A DNA stretch of 64,000 nucleotides from Rhizoclosmatium globosum (Eukaryota > Chytridiomycota > Chytridiomycetes > Chytridiales > Chytriomycetaceae). The notes below the pieces were generated by a model that was not told the DNA's origin, did no database searches, and saw only the letters and a list, made by a program, of their open reading frames with translations. The stretch covers positions 682,001 through 746,000 of the forward strand of contig MCGO01000007.1 in the NCBI GenBank assembly GCA_002104985.1, in the 5' to 3' direction. Positions within the stretch are counted from its first letter, which is position 1, and the number at the start of each line of letters is the position of its first letter. Shown piece by piece: positions 1-13,085 of this stretch. A program made the translations under genes and the position numbers.

Positions 1-993
1 GCATACGGTCGGAACGGTAGTTGAAGAAAACGACAGTGTCTCCGTCCTGAATAGTTCCCTTCGCCTCCTCAAAACAATTGGCTTCAAGAACTCGTCAGTC
101 TCATCACGGGTGTAACAGTCTTGACAGCATCAATGAAGGATTGGAATGTTGTGCACTTGGTTTCTCCGGCTCCAAGAACAAGGGCGTCGTATGCAAGCTT
201 AACTCTCTCCCAACGCTTGTCACGATCCATGGCGTAGTAACGACCGACAATGGTGGCAAGAGTTCCATAGCTGACACAGTTATCGGTGAGATCTACGTCG
301 CGTGATCTAAATCAACACTCACTTGAGCTCATCAACCTTCTCCTTCAAGCGCTCCAAGTAAGTAACTGATGAACGAGGGGAAGTGTCACGCCCATCACCA
401 AAGAAGTGGATGTAAGTCTGCGGGACACCAGCGTCCTTCGCAGCCTCCAACATGGCATGAAGGTGGTTCTGGTGGGAGTGGACACCTCCATCCGAGACTA
501 ATCCAGCCAAGTGAAGACGGCCAGTTCCCGTTGAAGAAGCTGCACGCGAAAGGGCGGCAGCAAGGGCAGGCTGCGACGAAAGGGTCTTGTTCTTGAGCGA
601 GAGATCAATTCGAACAATGTCCTGGTACACAACTCGGCCTGCGCCAATGTTCAAGTGGCCGACCTGGTTGGCGATGGTGATGGTGATGGTGAAGAAGATA
701 AGCTGATCGAAATCTGAAGGTGCGTGAACACGGTACCTCCGAGTTGCCCATGAGTCCTTCAGGGAGGCCAACAGAAAGCCCGTGTGCTTCCAAGGTCGTG
801 TAGCCAGTCTCCGATTGCGCAAATGCATCCATCACTGGCGTCGCGGCATTCAACACGGCATCACCATGCGCTTCGGCCGCTGGTGCAACGCCCCATCCAT
901 CAATCACAATCAACGCTACTTTTTGCTGGTTGAAGAATGTGTTAGTTGCGAAGGTGAAGCATGAAAGGGGCTTACAGAGGCTGTCTCAGTCAT
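1..993 (-). CDS. gpmI: 2,3-bisphosphoglycerate-independent phosphoglycerate mutase (5' part)
   Basis: Cytosolic glycolytic enzyme converting 3- to 2-phosphoglycerate. Exons on the minus strand: 993-976 (MTETAS), 925-737, 663-323 and 270 to beyond the window edge. They give [12 protein letters not shown], then MGNSEV joined across an intron to GHLNIGAGR (the catalytic Ser lies in the GNSEVGH motif), then the [14 protein letters not shown] and GDGRDTSP motifs. All are diagnostic of the metal-dependent alkaline-phosphatase-fold mutase, not the cofactor-dependent yeast type. The short first exon is the only start that keeps the frame into the conserved metal-binding DGWG. Two single-base frame breaks occur near 113 and 72, each at a T run in the coding strand. 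Protein similarity continues on both sides, so I read them as sequence errors in a live gene. Confidence 0.93.
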
Positions 994-1348
994 TTTTTGC
1001 AAGTCTTGACAGTGTCAACGAAAAACACGTGTGAGTCAATCAGCTCTAGATAGCGATAAGGTTGAAACCATACCAGCTTTCTTCAGGTTCCACATCTTCT
1101 TCATTTTGGGTTACAGCCCGTTGGTTTAAATTTGACAGTTATGGCAGTTAAATTTGACAGGTCAACAAACTTCACCAAACATCTACAATGTATGACCATG
1201 ATTTGCAACAGGATTTTAATTATCAGCAATGAGTAGCTGTGTTAGCGATTCTACTTTTATTTGAGTTCGGCGTCTATTTTTTTTTTAAAAAAAAAACGCC
1301 CCCTTAAAAGTTGAATGCAACGGAAAAACCCAATTTAAAATCCTGTCC
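994..1348. promoter_or_regulatory. Divergent intergenic region between mutase and surface-protein gene A
   Basis: About 355 bases with no supported gene, shared by two divergent promoters. A 13-base direct repeat, TTAAATTTGACAG, occurs at 1126-1138 and 1148-1160, 22 bases apart (two helical turns), which could be a paired activator site. A T-run/A-run block lies at about 1277-1297. No factor can be named from sequence alone. Confidence 0.4.
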
Positions 1349-1387
1349 ATGAAAGGAAAACCCCAATTTAAAATCCTGCCCATGAAA
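1322..1387 (+). repeat. 33-bp tandem duplication covering the start codon of gene A
   Basis: Copy 1 (1322-1354) and copy 2 (1355-1387) are directly adjacent, 33 bases each, and differ at two positions. Each ends in an ATGAAA, so the gene has two in-frame start codons (1349 and 1382). The second is followed directly by a signal peptide and is the better start. Confidence 0.9.
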
Positions 1388-4300
1388 ACAACGATCGTCT
1401 CTGTTGTAGCCTTGTCTTGGCTCCAATTCGCAGTAGCTGCCCCTGCTAAAAGTGGAGGATACGATTGTACTGACCTCCATAACAAATGGCCTGCTGTTTT
1501 TAGAGACCCATCTAACTGTTGCGACTACTCTGATATCGATTGCAACGGAGCTACGCATTCTACACCTGCGCTGAGTACTGATGATTGTTATATTACCTGC
1601 GGCTCACCGATGCCTTACATCACCCAAATGTGAGTGTGGCTACTTTAAATGTGGTTGTGAATTAACCATTCAATATGTAGTCGCTTGCTGAATTCTAAGC
1701 TACCGACTAACGAAATTCCTGATTTGAGTGTATTCAATGCATTGACGTATGTGTAAGTAAAATCTTCTCTAGGTAGGAAAATGGCGGACTTAAAATATCG
1801 CAATCAGATACATCTATAACAATTCATTCAATGGCTCTCTTCCAACTTCCCTGCCGTTCAACATTCAAGTTTTGTAAGTGTTATATTCTTTGTTATTTCT
1901 CTAAATCTTTCTTAAAGTAACGTGTACAACAACACATTGGTTGGAAATATTCCAGACTGGTCTCGCTACACCAAACTAACGTTATAATCGAAGTTTGCAA
2001 TTTTCACTCATTTCGTCTCCAAAGGAATGTCGAGAGCAATTATCTTTCTGGTTCAATCCAAACATCTTGGCCACCTTCTATCCAAGAAATTCATGTTGGA
2101 TACAATCCCATGATTTCTGGACCCGTTCCGACGTTACCAAACAGCTTAGTTCAGTTGTGAGACGTTTAATTCATTATGTTCTCGCTCTCTTGACATACTG
2201 TTCTCTAGCACATCGGAGTCGACCAACCTCACTGGGACACTTCCGTCCACGTTTCCGCAAACTCTTACTGTTTTCAAGGTGAATGATAACAAAATCGGAG
2301 GCACGATTCCATCGTCTTTCACTTCGTCCAACCTGGCAACATTTCAAGTGGCCAACAATAAGTTGACTGGAGTTATTCCAAGCAAGCCAAGCTCTTTGAA
2401 TACCACGTCAGACCCGTTCGCGGGGCTGAGACTCGAAGGAAATTGTTTCAGTAACATAGCCAGCGTCAATTCTTTGAATCATCTTAATTTCGCCAACAAT
2501 TGTCCTGTGACGGCGTCAACCGTGATGACCACATATTCATCTACTTTACTCGTTTCAACTGTTTCTACGCGTGTATCAAGTGCTCCTACAACTGATGTAA
2601 ACTCTACTGTTCAAACGAGTACATACTTTTCGTCATCGGTTGAAACTACACCATTCAATAGCACGTCTGCTTTAATTGCATCTACAGCAGCGACTACAGC
2701 CTCGACTAAAATTTCAACTGCGGCCGCTGCGTCCACTGCATTTACCAGTACAACCTTCCCAACTACCACGATGACTCCTTTGGTCACGACTAAAGAGTCA
2801 ATCCTAAATACATCGACAATCGGTTCAACGACCCCATCACCAATGGCTTCGTCGACTGCTTCTACCAACAATATTTCGACAGTTGCACCTGTAATGACTT
2901 CATCTTCCGCACCGGCTTCATCTTCTAATCCTCCAATTTCGACAAAGGCCACTACATCTTCAGCAGCTCAACCACCACAATCCACGACTCAGGCTTCGTC
3001 GCCTCTCAGCGCTGATGATATTGCAAACCAGATTGCGGCTGGTCCAATCCCCTCTTATTCCCCTCTCATCCCACTTGATTCCAACAGTGCCCAGGCTGTT
3101 GTTGACAGCTACTCAACTCTACTCGGAAATTCAAACTATCGATTAGAGCCTGTTTCGTTTACAAAATCGTTGGGATATATGCAGGGAACTTTGCAGCCCG
3201 GTTTAACGTTCAGTTTCGCTGGATATCCGTTGGCAGGAAGTTCGCAGACAGGACAAGACCAGAATGGTGCTGCGTATATACTTTCATTCAATCAATATTC
3301 GGTGAGTTGTAATCTTCTTATATAAGTTTCAGTCTGTTCAAAAGTTCCCATCGTTAGATTAATAGTGTGGCAACGTCTTCATCGCGATCGGGTATCTTGA
3401 CAACGTAACGCAAGTGCATTGGAGATATTGCTCCCTTTGGAAATCGCCATTGCAACAGAGTGGATCGGAATGCAATTGTTGGCCAATAGTTCAAATGTAG
3501 TTGTCAGCATCAATACGGGCCATACCTCCCTTAAACTTCAATGTGGCTATATCCAAGTCCGCAAGAAAAAGAGCTGCTGGAATTGCACCCTTCGTTATCA
3601 ATGGAGCTGCACCACTTGTTCCCATTTTCCCAAGGATTATTCCAAACCGACCATTGGTAAATAAGACCCATTCTCCTTTGACTGACCAAGACTTTGTGGA
3701 TATTGCGAAAAGCATCATTGTTCCTGATTGTGCGCGATCTTGTGAATCACAGGTACCTCTGATATTGTGTTAGAAGCATCTAATGAGACACATACAAGAT
3801 TCCAAACTTTGCAGGATTCCGTGAAAGCGCGACTATCCAGACATTGAATTCAACCTGCCAGCTTGTCACTCACTCCACATTCGCGTCGTATGTGTCGTGT
3901 GCCTCTGCACTGCCAGCTTGTCAAGTGCCTGGATCCTTTGGTGTTGCTTTGGCCATAGATTTTGCCGATCGTTTTGAAGTTACTTGCAAAGGTTTATCCA
4001 ACCGACTCCGGATGTCTTGGCAAAGAGCAGAACTCTTGAATTCAATTTCAACAACACTGCAAACCAACAAATTATCAATTTCCAGTTCTCTGTGACGGAT
4101 ATAACTAACACGACAACGTACGCTGGTCTTCCTTACCCAGAATTCAATGATGTGCTTGTTCCACGTGACTTGATCGACTCCGCGCCGCTTATGTACGATG
4201 GATGCGAACCAGTAATTGCTCACATGAAATACGATATCTGTGAAGGAAGCGTGATTGGCAGCAACGTTTGCAACGGAACCTTCACGCCTCACTTAAAGTT

Positions 4301-5069
4301 CCCAGAGTACGATTTGACCCAGATTCCAGGAAGTGGATACGATTCGCAGTCATGCAAAGCGAAACCTGTGGACAATGGAGGTGGACAAACCCCTGTTACG
4401 ACTCCAGCGCTCATCTTGGGTGGTGAAGGTGATAAAGGACAAGGACAAGGACAGAATCCAGTCAAGACCCAATCACTTGCCATTGTGAACGACGAGCCAA
4501 ATTACCCAGCTCAGATTGCGACGGTTGATTCAGGTAACGGAAATACAAGCGGGGATGTCGTTGGACCACGACGTACAGTTGGTTGGCTCACTGAGAATTC
4601 CGGAAAAGGAACCAGTCCACAAACAACGGCAGCCGTTGCGGATCAAGGAAATACGGGAAACTCTCCTGTCACTATTCCAAGCAATCCAGGTACTGGTAAT
4701 CCAGCTATCGCAACTGCGGCTCTGCAAGTTGACAATGGAGGTTCATCTGCTATTCAAACTTTGATTGTGCCACAAGATTCTGGAACACCACAAAACCAAG
4801 GAACGGCTGGGGTAATTGTTTCTCCTGTAAATTCGCCTGGAATTCTTCCCCAAGCAACTGCAGTCGTGGTTGTTCCTGACACGCCGTTTGTCCCTCAAGC
4901 AACTTCAACACGAAACTCAACTCAGTCAGCGTCTTTGACTTCAACGCAAGTGACAAGTGTTGTGACAAATACGGGAGAAGGAAACGCGCTTGGATCAACC
5001 AAATCCAGCGCGTCTAAGTTGAAGTATATGCTTGGGTTATTTGGACTTAGTATTTTGTCATTTTATTAG
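1382..5069 (+). CDS. Surface-protein family gene A: LRR, Ser/Thr stalk, conserved ectodomain, GPI-type tail
   Basis: Predicted secreted, GPI-anchored protein of about 1,110 residues. Exons: 1382-1629, 1681-1752, 1808-1873, 1918-1980, 2025-2156, 2209-3301, 3358-3752, 3799-5069. A signal peptide (MKTTIVSVVALSWLQFAVAA) leads to a plant-type LRR cap (NKWP...NCC...IDCNGA), then LRRs (YIYNNSFNGSLP, NKLTGVIPS) encoded roughly one per exon, with all five early introns in phase 2. A long Ser/Thr stalk follows, then the family domain starting SADDIANQIAAGPIPSY and running through PLEIAIATEWIGMQLL to KFPEYDLTQIPGSGYD, a Gly/Gln-rich linker, and a hydrophobic C-terminus after SSASKLKYM. Three frame breaks (about 3412, 3534, 3989) are inferred by comparison with gene B, so the copy may be decayed or mis-sequenced. 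Function unknown; adhesion or matrix binding is only an inference. Confidence 0.8.
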
Positions 5070-6282
5070 TTGATTTCATGATGGGCCTGTTTTAAGGCAT
5101 TGGTCCAGCCATTAGGAAAAAACGCACAATTTTTGATGCCAGGAAAGTGTCGAGATTGCCAACCCTCTAAACTCCCCCACCACTTGTATGTGCAGCAGCG
5201 CCTTGAGCTTTGGAGAACGTCATCTAATGCAGTGTAGCTATGTAGTCTGGGTGAATAGATTGAGTACAACAGTTGTATTTATTATTTGTTTTCTGCAGTC
5301 GAAGCGAGACAACTGCCAAACCACTCTCATCCACATCAAACTCAGTATTTATCAAGTGACGAATAGCCCGAATTGTCATTGCAATCGCGTTGTTTTGATC
5401 AGTCAAGACAAGCTGGCCCAATGCAATCACCTACACCAAGCGGGTCAGCCTCTTCAGGTTCGCAATTCTGATCGATTCGACGTGCAAGATGACAAGCGGA
5501 CATCGGCAGCATTAGCTTTCTTCGCTTCCTTTGCCTTCTTTGGTGTGTGTCCGGATTTCGACGTCAAAAAACAAAACTACAGAAACGAAATCCGAAAAAG
5601 CGTTCTATAGAAGTTGTAGATGCACTATAAAACTTCGATTTGGGACCATGGATATGTTGATACAATGTGCGTGGCTGCCGTTCTATTCGTTTGCGCGAAA
5701 AAATGCATCAAACTCTATTTTACTCATAAAATCTTACTGCTAGAAACAAAATCAATACTTTCGCTCTATAGAAATTAAAGAACTATGTTTTACCGACATT
5801 TTGAGCCACAATAGACAGTGTTGCGAGTATCTGCCGTCGAGTTCTATTCCGTTGAAGTTTTCAACATTACCTGATTTCAACACTGTTCTCCAACAGAATG
5901 ACACATACTAGCCAGATACCCCTTGTACATATATATTTGCAGGTTACTCATTTCTGTGTTTCTTTTGTTCCTTTACTTCTTCCTTTTATTGGGATCTCAC
6001 AAATCGTGTTTGAGAGAGGCAACCAAAATTGAAAATTTTCTGGCTTCATTTTTTTACTCAACTCTGGACCGATGCCTTAAAAGTGCCAAGACTTTGAATA
6101 AAGAATTTTTTGGGAAAAGTTCATACTGATGAATATATTTGAAGTTTTCAATTTAAATACGCGATATTTTTAGCAAAACTCAAGACAAAAAAAGCGAAGC
6201 TTTAGGAACCATACAGTCACCTAATTTTTTTCTTGAAGCTGATACCATATTGAATGTGGAGATTGGATTGAAGTTGCAAAAA
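5070..6282. other. Intergenic region between surface genes A and B
   Basis: About 1.2 kb without a convincing gene. Short open frames exist on both strands (about 5188-5610 plus and 5224-5430 minus, the latter including IALGQLVLTDQNNAIAMT), but none has a good start, partner exon or recognisable family. It becomes AT-rich towards gene B. It may hold a decayed fragment. Confidence 0.4.
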
Positions 6283-9200
6283 ATGCAGGTTTTGCTCTTC
6301 GCAGCAGCCATTCTCGGGCTTACAGGCAGAGTCTCAGCGAATGTTGCACTCGGGCAACAGTGTGCGAGCAGCTCAGGTGTTTTAACCGGCACTTGTGATG
6401 TCAGCGACACAAATGGCACAATTAAGTGTTTGAAAACATCGTGCTACTCAGTTGGCAATGGTTGCCCATCCATCTGTGGATACAATAATTGTAATACTCC
6501 TGGATATATTGTGGATGCGGCGATGACATCTTGTGTGGTATGTTTGAATGTTGAGTGAGGTTGGAGGCGAACCTCATTCAATTTTGCAGCTCCGGCCCGC
6601 GAACTCTGTTCCACTTGGCGAATCTTGCGCGAATAACTCCCAATGCAAGAACCAGGGCATTCATCTGAACTGTCTCAACAACTTCTGTGGCTGTGACTCT
6701 CCATATGTCGCAAACACTACCTCTGGCTTGAATCAGTGTGATGTAAACTTACCTATCTCGGCGTATATGTTTTCTAATATATCGAGGAACCTACGAACGT
6801 GACCCTTGGCAGTGCCTGTGCTTATACTGCTGATTGCACCAAAAACAAGAATGGAACAACTATTTGCACGCTTAATTCTTACGGCATTCATACTTGCCAG
6901 TTCTCTCAATGTGACTATGGATTTACTCTTTCAAGCAACAAGTTGGATTGCACCGTAAGGCCTGATTGACCAAATCGCATCTAAATACATTAACCATGTG
7001 CGCAGGAATCAACTAACGTTAAAATCGGTAATCATTGTGTTCAAACTGCTGATTGCGCTCTCGGAACAAATGGTAATACTGAGTGTAAATCGGCTCCTGG
7101 GACATCCGCAAATATTTGTCTTTATTCAAAGTGTAACACTGGATTCGGTTTAAACTTCAACAGCACTCTTTGTGTGGTGTGTATTCGCTTTTTTCAAGAA
7201 CCAAAACTCTTTACGTTTGATTTGCAACAGGCAACAACGACAACCACGAGCACAACTTCAACTACCACAAAAACAACTTTGACAACTCAAACGACCGAAA
7301 CTACAGACTGCTCAGACTACTCAGACTACTCAGACTACTCAGACTACTCAGACTACTCAGACTACTCAGGCTACTCAGGCAACAACGTCAAACACCACAT
7401 CTAGGTTCACTGCTACAGCAGTTTCCAAGCTGTCGACTCCCTCTTCGCTCTCAGCTGATGATATTGCAAATGCCATCGCTGCAGGACCAATCCCAACATA
7501 CGTTCCACTCCTTCCACTCTCTTCCTCCATCATTCAAGGCGTTACCAACAGCTACTCGGCGCTTCTCAAAGGTGCCTCATACATAATGGACACAAATGGA
7601 CTGGCTCAATCCTTGGGTTTGATGCCTGGAATCCTTTTTCCTACTCAAACTTTCAGTTTTGCTGGTGTTCCACTGGATTCCTCTGCACTCTTGGGAATTA
7701 ATGGTGTACCTTACATTATTTCTCTTTCACAATACTCTGTAAGTTGATAACGCGTGTTCGACGATATAAGCTCACTGGTTTCTACAGATCAACAACGTCG
7801 TCACGTCCAGTTCTCGTCAAGGTATTTATTCTGACGTCATTCAATTCAAGTGCTTTGCAAATCTTCCTTCCATTGGAAGTCGCGATCTCTGCTCAGTGGA
7901 TTGGAATGCAATTGTTGTCCAACAGCTCAAACGTAATTGTTTCGATCAACAATGGCCACTCATCCCTCGTCAACTTCAACTTGGCCGTTACTTCGTCTAC
8001 TAAGAAGCGAGCCCCTGGTGTGAGCTCGAACATTATTAACGGAGCAGCCGCTCTAGTTCCTTCAACAACCATCACAGGTCCGATTATTCCACCAATTGTT
8101 CCTGACAGACCTCTTGTAAATGGTACACACTCGGCATTGACGGATCAAGACTTCGTGAACAGCGCCTTCGGACTCGTCAAAACGATGACCCCCGTTTGTG
8201 CCAGTTCTTGCGAACCGCTTATTCCAAACTTCCCAGTATTCAAGCAAGATGCATCGATTTCCACACTGAACGCAACATGTCAATTAGTCACTGCTTCAAA
8301 CCTTGCTGATTATTCAAACTGCGCCTCTTCCAAGCCAGACTGCAACAGCCCAGGAATCTCATCGGGTGCTATCCTAGCCAAGAACTTCACTGTTCTCTTT
8401 GAAGATCTCTGCAGACGTTTCATTCAACCAACGCCTGCACTCAACATCAAAAACCGTCAATTCACGTTCACATTTAACAACACCAAGTCCATCAACGCCT
8501 TGAACTTCAAGTACTCTGTCACAGACCAACTTAACCAAACAACGTATGCTGGTCTCGACTACACAGCTTTCCTCACCGACAACTCCCGACGCGATTTGAT
8601 TGACGTGACTCCAATCAACTATGACGGATGCGGGCCGGTTATTACCCACATGAAATACGACGTCTGTGAAGGTGACTTGGTTGGAACGAATGGATGCAAT
8701 GGAAACGTCACCGCGCACTTGAAGTTTCCTGAAATCGATTTGACAAAGATCCCGGGAAGTGGATATGACGATGTTGTGTGTAAAGGGGTTCCTGTGAAGC
8801 CGCCTTCTGTTGCCACTTCTACTCTTGCATTGGACAATGGAGGGGAGCCTGTGGTCCCAATTGCTACCGCGCCTGTCCCTGCCCAGAATACATTGGGTTT
8901 GAGTGTCGGTGAAGCTACTCAACCAGTTGTTCCTGCTACGATGCCTGTTGTTATTAATACAGCCCCTGTTGTGGTTGCGACCGTTGACAGCAGTCAAGGA
9001 TCTGGAAACCAAGGAACTGGTGATCAAGGATCTGGAAACCAAGGCACTGGTAATCAAGGCGCTGACAACCAAGGGTCTGGCAATCAAGGGTCTGATAGCC
9101 AAGCTGTAGTCGCTACACAAGTCCAGGTTCAAGATGTTCCTGTAGTCATTGTTCCCAATCAAGTTCCAGTCATCACTTATCAGACTGTAAACGCGACTGC

Positions 9201-9342
9201 TTCGCAAACCGTATCCGCCAGTACCATTACTCAGATTGCCACCGCTCCTGCTGCTGCAAACTCAACCACGACCAAATCCTCGTCTCCAAAAATGTTCACT
9301 GTCTCAGTTGTTGTTCTTTTCATTTTCGTATCTCTTGTTTAA
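6283..9342 (+). CDS. Surface-protein family gene B: cysteine-rich modules instead of LRRs
   Basis: Same family as gene A with a different N-terminal head. Exons: 6283-6537, 6590-6742, 6787-6954, 7006-7176, 7231-7738, 7788-9342 (about 935 residues). Signal peptide MQVLLFAAAILGLTGRVSA, then four small cysteine-rich modules of the form LG..C....C.........C......C, one per exon, with phase-0 introns. Next is a Thr-rich stalk containing a 9-base repeat coding TTQ, then the family domain (SADDIANAIAAGPIPTY; PLEVAISAQWIGMQLL; KFPEIDLTKIPGSGYD). A linker of SGNQGTGNQG-type repeats and a hydrophobic GPI-type tail (SPKMFTVSVVVLFIFVSLV) close it. Frame breaks at about 7304 and 7822 are needed to join the parts. 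Gene B ends about 240 bases from the convergent enolase gene. Function unknown; extracellular binding is inferred from architecture only. Confidence 0.8.
7304..7380 (+). repeat. 9-base minisatellite coding Thr-Thr-Gln
   Basis: Unit ACTACTCAG repeated about eight times within the stalk of gene B. The frame that joins to the downstream family domain reads it as TTQ. The upstream exon frame reads SDY and hits a stop, so a frame break lies at the left edge of the array, where repeat slippage is expected. Confidence 0.8.
8992..9105 (+). repeat. 15-base-type coding repeat (QGSGN/QGTGN) in gene B linker
   Basis: Imperfect tandem units of about 15 bases encode QGSGN, QGTGD, QGTGN, QGADN. Related Gly/Gln/Asn-rich linkers are present in genes A (GQGQGQN) and C (SQNQNTNNQD), although the exact units differ. 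Confidence 0.75.
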
Positions 9343-9579
9343 CTTTCTTCGTTAACTCTATTTGTGGCTTTTTGCCCCACGTATCTCTTTAACTTACGAA
9401 TAAAGAAAATATGGTTACATTAAGTGAATCAAATGAGTTAAGTGTCATTGATCGAGACAACCTCTTCAGATAAAAAGACAGAACTTAAAACAATAATTAC
9501 AGTATCACCAAAATTCGCCTTTATTATAGAGTTTAAAAACGAGCGACGAGTATTTTTGCAGAATTCAAGATGCAGAGAT

Positions 9580-11192
<1,613 letters not shown>

Positions 11193-11961
11193 TTTTGGGG
11201 GTTGTTTTTCTGTTGCTTTGCAGTTTTCGCCTCCTTTCTTCCCCTTCAAACACGTTTTTCCACTTTGATCCCTTCATTCTCTGTGCACTGACTCACAAAC
11301 ACGTGGCGTGATTCATTTACTCTAGATTATAAATCGCGTAACCATTCCTTCTTAGTCCCACCTAATGCTTCAGATCGCAGAGCTACAACAAGGTCTTTCA
11401 TCGGCGGATTTCGGAACAGATTCCGCCACCGCCAAAACCTCATGGAACTCTCCCGAAATCGCCCGGGGGCACTAAAAGGACAAGTTCCGGACAACTCCGA
11501 TTGCTGTAAACCACATGTCTGGTTTATCCAGGCTCAGTTAAGCTCTTATCAATAATAGGGTAGATAAGGCGAACTCCTCCTTTCTTGCATCACCTCCGTA
11601 TCTTATCAATAATTCATAAACAAGTCTTGTAACTTCTGAATTAGCGAATAGTTAAGTGAGAAGAATCAAAGTCTAGATCCGAAAAGTGGACAAGAACGCC
11701 AATTTCGCTAAAATTCGCGATAACCAATAATTGATGTTGTAACTTATGTATGTTTAACTTATAACAGCTTCATAAATCCTATTAGTTTATAACAGAATAC
11801 AACAACCATGAGGAAGTTAAGTTTTGTGATAGTTTCGACTGAATTCAGACAGACCTCACAGTTGAAAGTAGTTATTTATTGGAAGAAATGCAAAAGAAAT
11901 GCTGAAAGCTTATGATATAGAAAAGTAAAACCCGCAACGGAGTCTGGCTGAACAAATGATT
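11193..11961. other. Upstream region of enolase, no gene seen
   Basis: About 770 bases, increasingly AT-rich away from enolase. A 13-base direct repeat, TCTTATCAATAAT, lies at 11544-11556 and 11601-11613; both copies contain a GATA core (TTATC on this strand). No open frame with coding character. Confidence 0.4.
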
Positions 11962-12171
11962 TTATAGCTTGGCGTATTCCTGATGCTTCCAGTGTGGGAC
12001 GGAACTGTGCGTGCAAGTGGTACAAAGCTGTGCTGATACGTCTTGTTTGAACATCGTAAGACCGTATGGCTCATCTCTTGTTGTTGTTGAGGAGGAACGA
12101 GTGCTGGAGTAGTACGTGGAAGCAGAAGCTGCTGAGAGAGACTGTGATTCGGTATAGCTCTTGGATGGCAT
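11962..12171 (-). CDS. Small hypothetical protein, 69 residues
   Basis: Open frame with an ATG in a reasonable context. The first half is Ser/Thr-rich and the C-terminus is distinctive (CTTCTHSSVPHWKHQEYAKL). It is longer and less repetitive than expected by chance at this base composition, but I recognise no family and see no splice partners. A 218-residue frame over the same bases (11910-12566, minus) has shadow-like composition and was not preferred. Confidence 0.3.
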   Translation of the reverse strand: MPSKSYTESQSLSAASASTYYSSTRSSSTTTRDEPYGLTMFKQDVSAQLCTTCTHSSVPHWKHQEYAKL

Positions 12172-12570
12172 TCTTGTTTGCTTTTTTGGATGGTGAAAGA
12201 CATTGAAGGGTGCATTGAATTGATGCTGCGGGACCCAAAGCAGAAACCGCTTCCGAAGTATTCCGACGAGAATCGTAAAATTTTGAATATGAACTTTTCT
12301 AGAGGCTTTCTTTTCCTTTGTACGTACTTAATTCTTTGAAGAATGTTAGACGGACGGAACTCAAACATGATTCGGTATTTAATCGGCTTCTTAAATGTGT
12401 GGGATCCCAACGTGTCACCAAAACTGGCTGTTTCTCCCCCGCATGATCCGGTATTCTGATGAATCGAATCGGATCTAATATATTTACTGAACGAAAAGAA
12501 GGGTTGTGGCACAAACGACGGGTGACACAACCAAACAAATCGAATCATCCAAAAAGAAGCAAACAACCAG
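12172..12570. other. Intergenic, no gene seen
   Basis: About 400 bases between two weak small frames on opposite strands. Nothing recognisable. Confidence 0.4.
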
Positions 12571-12813
12571 ATGCCATACCTCTTTCCAGTGCCATTTCTG
12601 TACCAGAGACGAGCTAATACTACTCTGAATGCTGCAGCTGGATCAAATTCACTGATTCAGTCTCAAAGTGGGATTGCTACTCCTTCAATGACAACTACCA
12701 CTGCAACACTGCCGTCAGCACCACAGCTTCCAACTCTATCATCTCCTTCGTTTCTGCAAAATCTAAGCTTGGGTTCGCTTGCTAGTGCCGTGGGTGGACT
12801 GTTTGGCCGGTAG
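12571..12813 (+). CDS. Small hypothetical protein, 80 residues
   Basis: Opens with MPYLFPVPFLYQRR, is Ser/Thr/Leu-rich, and ends FLQNLSLGSLASAVGGLFGR. No clear signal peptide, domain or paralog in the window. Could be a real small gene or a chance frame; reported because the region otherwise lacks genes. Confidence 0.28.
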   Translation: MPYLFPVPFLYQRRANTTLNAAAGSNSLIQSQSGIATPSMTTTTATLPSAPQLPTLSSPSFLQNLSLGSLASAVGGLFGR

Positions 12814-13085
12814 CGATTGGTCCATAGACCCAATTTCATCCCTCCTACAACAAAGCACCTCATACTGCATAAACTATTATCTCATACTCTTCTGAGTTTT
12901 CTGTCTATCTCTTCAACCTGGGTTTGTCGATGATCTTATCGACCAATAAATAATGTATAACCGTTTTATTGCATTCAACTCGAACGGAAATCTTTAGCCC
13001 TTATACTTCATTTTCCGTTACGTTATTTTTAGTTATGCATAGTTCAATGTTACTTTTGTTGTCAGTGTGACAAACCAAGACAGAA

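Noticed and set aside
5188..5610. Possible gene between surface genes A and B
   Set aside because: Frames on the two strands overlap, starts are poor and no family is recognisable; kept only as part of the intergenic entry.
3360..7830. Micro-introns of 23-30 bases explaining the frame breaks in genes A and B after SSSR.G
   Set aside because: GT...AG pairs can be drawn there, but the joined frames do not match the paralogs, and all other introns in the window are 45 bases or longer apart from one doubtful case in gene K.
11910..12566. 218-residue minus-strand frame
   Set aside because: Composition is shadow-like (many Cys, Phe, Ser and Arg codons), no domain, no good ATG context; the overlapping 69-residue frame is more protein-like and even that is weak.
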